A stretch of 64,000 nt of DNA from CAYLRU01 sp964386565 (GTDB lineage: Bacteria > Desulfobacterota > Desulfobacteria > Desulfobacterales > UBA5616): the NCBI GenBank assembly GCA_964386565.1, contig CAYLRU010000004.1, positions 95,473-159,472 of the forward strand, given 5' to 3'. Position numbers and translations under genes: made by a program. Below are positions 30,001 to 39,000 of the stretch, piece after piece; position 1 is the stretch's first letter, and each line of letters opens with the position of its first letter. The notes below the pieces were generated by a model. That model searched no databases and was not told the origin of the DNA. It was given only the letters and a program-made list of their open reading frames with translations.

Positions 30001-33000
30001 TACCGACCGTGGCGGTTGCTCTGCCCGCAATACCTGCACCCGTAATGATAAATGCGCCGTTTGCCTGGTTGATACCGACCAGACCGTCATTGATGTCCAG
30101 GCTGACGTTAATAAAGGCAACGGTCACCACATCTATGTCATCGGCGGTTTCCATCTCCCCGTCCGGTCCTGCGGCCCGCATTTTTGCAAAATCAAAATCA
30201 CCGGAAAGTTCGTTGGATCCGATTATCAGTTTTACGTCGTCTCCGGTCACCTTTACATCGGTCTGGTCGATTTCAAGGCTGAATGTTCCATCCAGGCTGA
30301 CTCCAGACCCCGGGTTAAGGGCAACGTCCGCCGATGCCGAACCGGACAAGCCCCCGCCGGCTAAGGTAAATTCACCCTGTCCGTTTTCCACCGTCAGGAT
30401 ATCGCTTGATCCGTTCCCCAGGGCCAGCGTAACATTTTCAAGCTCCACCGTGATCGCCATACCGGTTCCCGTATCGGAAGCGGTTTTTAAATCAAAGATC
30501 GTATCGCCGCTGATGGTCTGACCGGAAACGGACAGCGTAACACCGGTCCCCGAAACCCTGAAAAACGCTGTTTCGGTAAACTCGAGATGAAAGGTATCCG
30601 TTCCCATGGTGAATGTATGGTCAACGGGGTTTGCGGTGGTATTGACTTCAAGGCTGAAATCACCGGCAAAATCAATTCCCGGGGCAGTCACATCAATCCC
30701 GGCATCAAGTTGTCCGGCCAGGCCTGCACTGTCGATGACAAAAAACCCATTGCCGTCGGTAACACTGAAAACAGGATTCTGATCATCACCCAGGTCGAGG
30801 GATACGTTATCGGCAACAAGAACGACGAGTCCCTCGGTTTTTTCAAATGCAAAATTCCCGGTGAGGGTCTGGTCGAAAATATCCAGTTGGACACCGGTTC
30901 CATCCACCCTGAAATAAGGACCGGGTTCAAGTGTCGTGCCGTCGTCCAGAAAGACGGGTTGGCTGGTTGTGTTGATGGAAATTCCCAGTCCCGCTCCGAA
31001 TGAGATGTCTCCGGATGCATTCACTCCAATATCGGCCGTCATGGTCCCGGCCAAACCCGAGCTGTTGATAATGAACTGGCCGTTTCCATTATTAACATCC
31101 AGAAGACCGCCGTCTCCTATGGTTAAGCTTACGTCCTCAAACCCAACTGAGATGACGCTTTCGCCTTGCGCTGTTGTTGTTTGGCCGAATGTGAAGGTTC
31201 CGGTGAGGGTCTGGTCGTCAAACACCTGGAGATTGATTCCCACGGCTTTGAATACGGCTTCATCACCGTCAAAAGCCACTGTGACCACTCTGGATTGCCC
31301 GTCCTGATCCATAAACGTTATATCCGTGGGCCCCACTGCGCCGCCGGTGTTGTTATACCGAATGACTGCGGCGCCCGTGAAAACCACGTCCGGCACACCG
31401 ACCAGTGCGATCATACCGTTTGCATCAAGGGCGAATACACCATCCGAAAAACGGATCAGGCCGATTGTCGCATCGGTGAGCAGTATGCCGCGTGCGGTGG
31501 GATTGTATTCATCGTCTCCGGCATTCAGCCTCAGGGGCCCCTGCCCCATGAAGACCGTGATATTGTCTCCGCCGAAAACCGAGTTGCCGCCCTGTTGGAC
31601 AAAGGTCACGTCTCCCTCAATGGTGACAAAGTTTCCGATATTCAGGCTCAGCCCCGCGCCAAACAACTGGATGTAAGGATTTCCGTCAACCGCGGCTTCG
31701 TCCGGCGCCGTGAAGGCAATGTTGATGGTACGGCCGTTGATGACCAGGATTTCATCGATGGAAATCGTGGTGGTGTTGATGCGGAATCCGATGCTTCCGC
31801 CCACATCAAATCCTCCGGCAGGAGCAGCCACATCAACCTCCCCGGAAATCATGCCGGCAACGCCACTGTTATCCGACGACTGGCCGGATAAAACGACAAA
31901 TGCACCTTCACCATTTATAATGCCGTTATCTTCATAGGTCAGCGAAACACCGGCCATTGCGATTCGCGTAACAGTCAGGACCCCACCGGCTCCATCATCT
32001 TTTTCGCTCTGATCAAATCCAAAACTGCCGGTCAGGGTCAACCCGCTGATATTCAACGCCGCATTGGCCACTGAAACGCTGAAAAAAGGTCCCTCTGGAA
32101 GAATCAGTTCGATTGTCTCACCCTGCAGGACAAGGGTTTCGCTGACAGCTGCATCCGCTGTATTGATCCTGATGGTGACCGTTTCAACGGTGAGCGCCAC
32201 ATCCGGTATATTAAAATCCGCGCCCGCCTCAAAACCGCCTGCAATTCCGGCACTGTTGAAAATCAGAATCCCGGTGCCTTGGGTAATGGCGATGAGTGTA
32301 TTGCCGTTGCCGTCTCCCATTTCAAGTGAAACCGAGGCAACCGCCACCCGGACAATCTTTTCTCCGTTTTCAGCAGTCAGTTGCTCGATGATGAAATTTC
32401 CCGTCAAGGTCTGTCCTGCAACGGCAAGATTAACATCCGTACCGATCACCCTGCCATATTTATTGTCGGCCGACGTGGTGTCTATGGCGACATTGAACGT
32501 GCCTGAAAATTCCACGCCCGGAACCTGGGTCGCCACATCGGCATCGTTTATCTCGGCGATGACACCGGTACTTTTTATCGTCATGGCTGCGGAGGCGACA
32601 TTAACGCTGACAAAATCGGTTGTACCGTCACCCAGGTGCAGTGCAAGAAAGGAAGTTGAAACCGTCACAACGGACTCGCCACCGCCATCGTCTGATTTAT
32701 ATTCAAATACGAATTTTGTTGCGGCAAGTTCCATGCCGAGAATACGCATACTCCCGTTGGTGATAATCGCCCGAATGAAGAACCCGTTCTCCACGGCGGG
32801 GACCGTGACCGATACACCGCCGTCAAAATCAAAAACAGGTGACGCAGAGGCGGTTGAATTGAAAATCAGGGTCACATCTCCGCTCAACTGGATATCATCT
32901 CCGAAATCCGGTCCGAGTACGGTTGCATTGACCACCGCACCAGCCATGCCGCTGTCGGTAAAAATGAAGGCAAAATCCGCATCCTGAATGCCGATCACCC

Positions 33001-36000
33001 GTGTGGCCCCGGCATTTAATGTGATATCGAGTTTTTCACCGGCAACCGATACCTGGCTGCCGTTTTTTTCAAACATGAACCGGTCCGCCGTCAGGATGTT
33101 GTTAAACAACCCGATTTGACCGGATACGACCTCCACCCGCACAACATACTCGCCCGCCGGTGCTCCATCCACGTTGATCGTTTTGCCGCCCGCGGAAAAC
33201 AACTGGTCATCCGGCGTAGTGTTGATCAAAATTGAAAAGATACCGCTTATGGATATGTTATCAAGGGCGGGGCCGGTGACGACGGCATTGACAACTGCAC
33301 CGGCAATTCCCGCTTCGTTAATTCTGAAGGCAAAGTCCGCGTCCTGAATATCGATGATCCGGGTTCCGCCGGCCTGCAGTGTGAAATCCAGATTTTCTCC
33401 GGTCACTTTTACGGCAGTCCCCATATTTTCAAATATGAATCGATCCGCTGAAAGGCTGTTTTCAAATACCACGATAGTTCCCTGGCTTACGGCAATCCTG
33501 ACAAAGTAGCTGCCGGCATTGGCCGCGGAAACCGTAACCGTTTCACCGCCGAGTGTAAATGACCGGGCGCTGGTCGTGGTGTTCAATATCAGTGAAAAAA
33601 CGCCGGTAATCGATATCCCGTCAAGATCCGGGCCCGTCACAACGGCATTGTTCACCACGCCGGCAAGTCCGGTGGATGAAAATCGGAAAACAAAATCCGC
33701 GTCTTCCAGTGAGATGATGCGAGTTGCGCCGACCTGAAGGGAAAAATCCAGATTTTCTCCGGAAATCACTACCTCGGAATCGTTCTTTTCGAGGATAAAT
33801 CGATCAGCCGTCAAAATATTGTCGAATACCCCAAGGGTCCCCTGGGAAATTTCAACCCTGGCAAAAGCATTGCCGGCAGATGCGGCAGCCACGGTTAGGG
33901 ATTGATCTCCGATGGTGAATGACTGGGTGGTGGTGGTCGTATTAACAATAAAGGATACGCCGCCTGTTATGGTGATTTCAGAAAGCGACGGTCCTGTAAA
34001 GTTTTCAGCAACAACTGCGCCGGAAATCCCCGCCTGGGTGAACCGAAACGCAAATCCGGCATCGTCGATGGCCAAAATCCGGGTCTCACCCGCATTTAAA
34101 GCGACATCCAGATTTTCTCCGGAAACGGATACATCCAAACCGTTCTTCTCAAATACCAGTCGATCGGCGGTCAGGCGGTTGCCAAATATGTTCAAGGTTG
34201 CAGGATTCCCTCCGGCATCCTGTTTGATTTCCATACGCACATAGGCTTTGCTTTGCATGGCAGGAGCGATGATCTGTATACCGCCGATATCAAGGGCCTG
34301 CTCGATCGTCGTGGTGTTCACGATGAGGGACGCACCTCCGGAAACGGAGATGTCGGAAAGGTCAGGTCCCTGAATTTCGGCCACCATGACCGCTCCGGCG
34401 ATCCCTTCCTGGCTGAACCGGAACGCGAAATCCCCATTGCCGAAAGTGATGATCCGGGTGGTGCCGGCAAACAATGTAAATCCCAGGTTCTCACCAGAGA
34501 CATCGACGGCCGTACCGTTCTTCTCAAATACCAGCCGGTCGGCGGTCAGGCGGTTACCTAAGATTTCAATAAAAGCCTGGGTCACTTCCACCTGAATATA
34601 AAAACCATCTGCAGCAGCAGGGCTTACGGTTAGAGTATTTTCACCGATAATAAACGTTTTCTGATTTTCAGTGGTGTTCAACACGAGGGTAACGGTTCCA
34701 CCTATTAAAATGTCACCGCCGAAACCCGGACCAAGCAGTTCAGCATCCGCAACAGCCCCGATAATGCCGTTTGAATTCAATTCAAATTCAAAACCGGCAT
34801 TTCTCAACCCCACAATCCGTCTTTCACCTGCACTGAAGAAAAACCCCAGATCTTCTCCTGAAACAGAAACACCTGTATCGAACTTTTCCAGCGCAATTTT
34901 AGCGGCTGTCAGTTCAAATCCTTCAACCGTGAGAACGGCTTCCGTTGCAGTCACCCTGACAAAGGATCCCTGCACCAGGTTTACGACCACGGAATCACCA
35001 TTGACGGTGATGGTTTCACTCACGGTCCTGCCGGTGGTGTTGATCGAAAGTCCGAATGTCCCGGTGAGTCCGACTCCTGTTTCAGGATCAATTGAGGCAT
35101 TGGCCTGGGCCTTTCCAGCCAGTCCGTCGGTTGCCAGAATAAAAATCCCGCTTCCCTGGGAAACAGTGACAAGATCTCCGGCAAGCGCTAAGCCGACTTC
35201 AGTAAACGCAACGGCAACGACAGTTTCCTGATCGGCCGTTTTTTTCTGCTCAAATGTGAAATTTCCCGTCAGCGTATAGTCTTCCATCACCGTCAGGCTG
35301 ATCCCCGTCCCCTCGGCACGAAGATAAGGGGTGTCGATGACGGTGTTGATCAACAGCCTGCCGTCGGCCGTAAGCTTTACATCCGGTGAATCAATATTCA
35401 ATGAAGCGGTAATATCGCAGTTTATACCCGCACTGGTCAGCAGGGCGGATCCGGAAGCGGTAATATCGATAAAATGTTCACCGCTATTGCCAAGCCCGAG
35501 GCTCACATCGGTAAATTCGATTCCAATGTCACTTCCGTTTTTGAAGAACCCAAAACTGCCGGTCAGGGTTTGGCCCAGCACGGTCAGGGCAAGGTTTTCG
35601 CTGCTGAAAACGGCCAAGTCTGTTTCGCTGTCCGCGAATTCAACGGAGACGGATGTTGATGATCCATCGCTTCCCGTAAAAACGATTTCCGTCAGTGGAA
35701 CACCGGCACCGGTATTATTCACCCGCACCGTGGTAACACCACCGGAAAATGAAACATCCGGAATCCCGATCAGCGAAATTTGTCCTGACGCCTCAAGGGC
35801 GAATTTTCCGTCTCCGAAATTGATCACGCCGATCTCGGCACCGGTCAAGAGTACTCCCCGGGCATTGGGATTGAAGGCATCGCTGTTTTCATCGAGCCGC
35901 AAGGGACCCTGCCCCATGAAAATCGTGATATCGTCACCACCGAAAACCTGATTGCCCCCCTGGTCCGTAAAGGTGACGTTTCCTTCAAGAAATACGAAAT

Positions 36001-39000
36001 CACCGATATTTAAACTCAAGCCGGAACCGAAAAACGAAAATACATTCCCCTGGGTATCGTCGAACTGAATGGTATACGACACACCGTTGATCACGATAGT
36101 CTGGTCGATGGCGCCGCCGGTGGTGTTGATCTTCAGACCGATATAGCCACCGCCGCTGATGCTTCCGGCAACCACCTGCAGATTGCCCGACACGATGCCG
36201 CCGATGCCCCTGGCGGTGACGATGATGGCACCTGTCCCGTTTTCAAGGGTTTGATCGCCGATGGTCACTTCCAGGCCGACAACCGCAATACGGGTCATGG
36301 ATGAACTTGGGGTTACACTTCGATCAAAATAAAAATCACCTGAAAGCTGACTGCCCGTGTTGTCTGAAACTGTTGCAACCGCATCTGGAACGACCACTCT
36401 CAAAAACGGTCCCACCGGCAGTTCCACCGTATCAGGTGCTTCCCCGACGGTCACGGTTTCCGGGCGCGTGTTAATTTCAACCTGAACCGTTGTTTTATCA
36501 AGCTCAAACGTGTCGATATTCAGGACAACCGTTCCGGCAAGCACGCCGGCAATGCCGTTGCCGTTTATTTTCAGTATGCCGATATCGATGGTGACCGTTA
36601 AGAAATCAACGTTCCCGTCACCAAACACGAGGCTGACGGCAGTGGCGGTCACGGTGATGTCGTTTCCGGCGGTCTCAAAGGTAAAAACACCTGCCAGTGT
36701 CTGGTCGGCGATGATCATGCTGCCGTCCAGCCTGATTTTTACATATTCACTGCCGACAACCGTTGTGTCGAGGTCAAGGGTGAAACCGCCGGTCAGGGAC
36801 AGATGGCTCAACCGGAAAACAAAATCATCTGCCAGCCCAAGATCGATGTGGGCGATAATACCGGTTTCCAGTATTTGAAATGAACCACCACCCACCAATT
36901 CCGCCAGGCAGACACCGTCCACCATTATTTCAAGTTTTTGGATAATGGCGGTTACGGAAACGATATCGCCGCTTTTCTCAAAGTTAAATAATCCCTCGAT
37001 CTGTTGTTCGAGAACCGTCAGTGTTCCGGTCAGTTCAAACCTCAGATACGAAGCACCGTTTTCATTGACGGCCAGGATTTCCGAAAGGGCTTGCCCGGCA
37101 ATTCCGGTGACGTCCTCGCCGGTCGTGTTGAGCTTAAGTTTAAAATCACCGTCTAAGGCAAATCCATTGATTCCGTTTACGGACCCTGCAGCGACCGAAA
37201 GATCAATGAGTGCCGCGATACCGTTTTCGTTGATCTGCATAAGACCGGAACCGGTCAGCGTCATGATGCTGTTGCTGCCGACTTTCAGCTCAAGGGCGCT
37301 GATATCGGCTGCAACACTGATCTTGGAGCCGCTCTTTTCAAAATCGAATGTCCCTTCAATGATCTGGCCGTACGCCGTGATGAGTCCGGCCAAGTGTACA
37401 CGGAAATATTTATCCCCGTCTTCATTGACGGTTAATGGTTCCGGCAGATCAACCCCGCCGATCTGCGTTTGGGTCTGCCCGGTGGTGTTTATTTTAAGCG
37501 TAAAAATTCCGGATATTGATACTTGGTCGATGGCCGAATTTGTATCCAGGGTCAGTTCGATGAGTGCGAAAACACCCTCCGTGCCGACCTGTATGGCACC
37601 GTTGGTAATGGAAAACAGAGCCAGGCTTTTTTGAGTATCTCCGTCGCCCGCTTTCAGTTCAAGACTTGCCGAGGTCAGGGTGACAAAAATATTTCCGTCG
37701 TTTAAACCGAATACAAAATCCCCTGAAATGGTCTGACCGAGTATTTCCCATGATCCCGAGACAACGGCCGACGTTGACGTTCCTGCAAGAAAAGCCGCCA
37801 GCAGATTTTTCATATCCGGATCATCCAGTAGGGTGACTTTTTTCAAGTCCTGCTGGGGGCTGACGACCTCAAGAATCAATGTATTGAGTTCAAACTTCGG
37901 TTGAAGGTAGTACACCAGTGTGTTATCGGCATCGTAAATCCCAAGCCCCTTGTAATGGGCAAAATCACCGGTCAGTGACCCGTATTTGAGAATTTCAAAT
38001 GTCTGGCCTAATTCCGGTGTATAGTCATTGATAAATTGGATTTCCAGAGTTCCGTCCAGGGATACGGCACCGGTAACGGATATATTGTCATAAGCGCTGT
38101 CCGGATTTGATCCCTCAGGCAGGGTAGCCGGGTCAGGACCGCCGATCTCGATAATCAGGGTTCCGTCGGCGGTCTGGGTGAAAGTATCATAAGTTTGATA
38201 CCCCGGTGAGTTCCCCGGATTGATGGTCCCGTTGTTGATCACGTCGCCAAGGATTTGTCCGTTGCCGGAAAGCGTACCGGATGCATCGATGATCAGGGGA
38301 TCGGTTACGACAATGGGTGAGTCGGGGGTTAAAAAGACATCTGTTGAGGCAATATCTTCAGGAAAGGTTGGCCTATCAGAAGGGAGTTGGCCGTGAGCCT
38401 TATATATTAAAAAGGTGTAAACGAAGGAATCTGCCGGAGGATCAAGCCCCGTAAAAATAAAATAATCGTAAACAGCCCTGTAAACCAGTGTTTCGGCAAT
38501 CCCGTTAATATCCGGATTTTCATCCGCCATTACAGTTTGCAGGGATACATGGTCGATCTGGTATTCCACCGTATCTTGCCGGTAAAATACGGCAACCGCA
38601 CATTGATCCGGAAAAACAAAATCCGTCCCGTCTTCTTCAGCCGCAAATGTAGAATCCCCGGAATCAAAAGCAATGACGATGAATAAATCGATTTGATTGC
38701 CGTGTCCGTCGTTTTCAGCCATGTTAAGGATGTCCGCGACGGTATCCTGTATCTTTAGGTCCGGTGACGCCTTGAGGCGCTCGATAACATTGGACAGAAT
38801 CAATGCGGCACTTCCCACACGCAAATGATCCAGAATGGAACCGTTATCGGCGGACAACGCGACAATCTCAAATCCCGTGTCGTTCATGGCCAGCATGAAG
38901 GCCCAGACCCGGTTGTTAAATCGGCTGAGAACATTTGCCAACGAACCGTCCCACCGTTCATCGGCCCATTGATCCGACAGGTGAAAAATATCCTGAATAC

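Larger units (their letters stand above)
10400..35930 (-). repeat. Eight FMGQGP modules spaced 2.5-5 kb inside the giant gene
   Basis: A distinct module carries FMGQGPxxL, then NPxAxGVLLxxATIGLIKF, then DGxFAL. It appears near 35,905, 31,540, 27,160, 24,605, 21,620, 19,070, 15,375 and 10,410. It always follows a unit containing NIxxFVTIEG and precedes a unit with a LIGIPDVSFSG-type strand, so it marks a super-repeat. The 28.5-29.4 kb stretch carries variants without the FMGQGP core. Confidence 0.85.
9900..37750 (-). repeat. Array of ~115-130-residue beta-type repeats within the giant gene
   Basis: Each unit follows the same template: (L)GQTLTGxFxFEQ, then a stretch ending IVRIAAxDVSLxLGDG, then ITSAGLAG, then IPGVxFSGTFxLxINTT, then LPAGPYLRVEG. 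The unit starts are phased by the recurring plus-strand phrase 'gtctggcccag'. Successive copies near 13,160, 13,510, 13,890 and 14,290 are about 350-395 bp apart. Units differ in sequence but keep their hydrophobic and glycine positions, which suggests stacked beta structure. I do not recognise a named domain family for this unit. Confidence 0.85.

Noticed and set aside
9900..37750. CRISPR-like or satellite array
   Set aside because: The repeats are about 350-395 bp, diverged and coding in one frame, so they are protein repeats and not a CRISPR or non-coding satellite.
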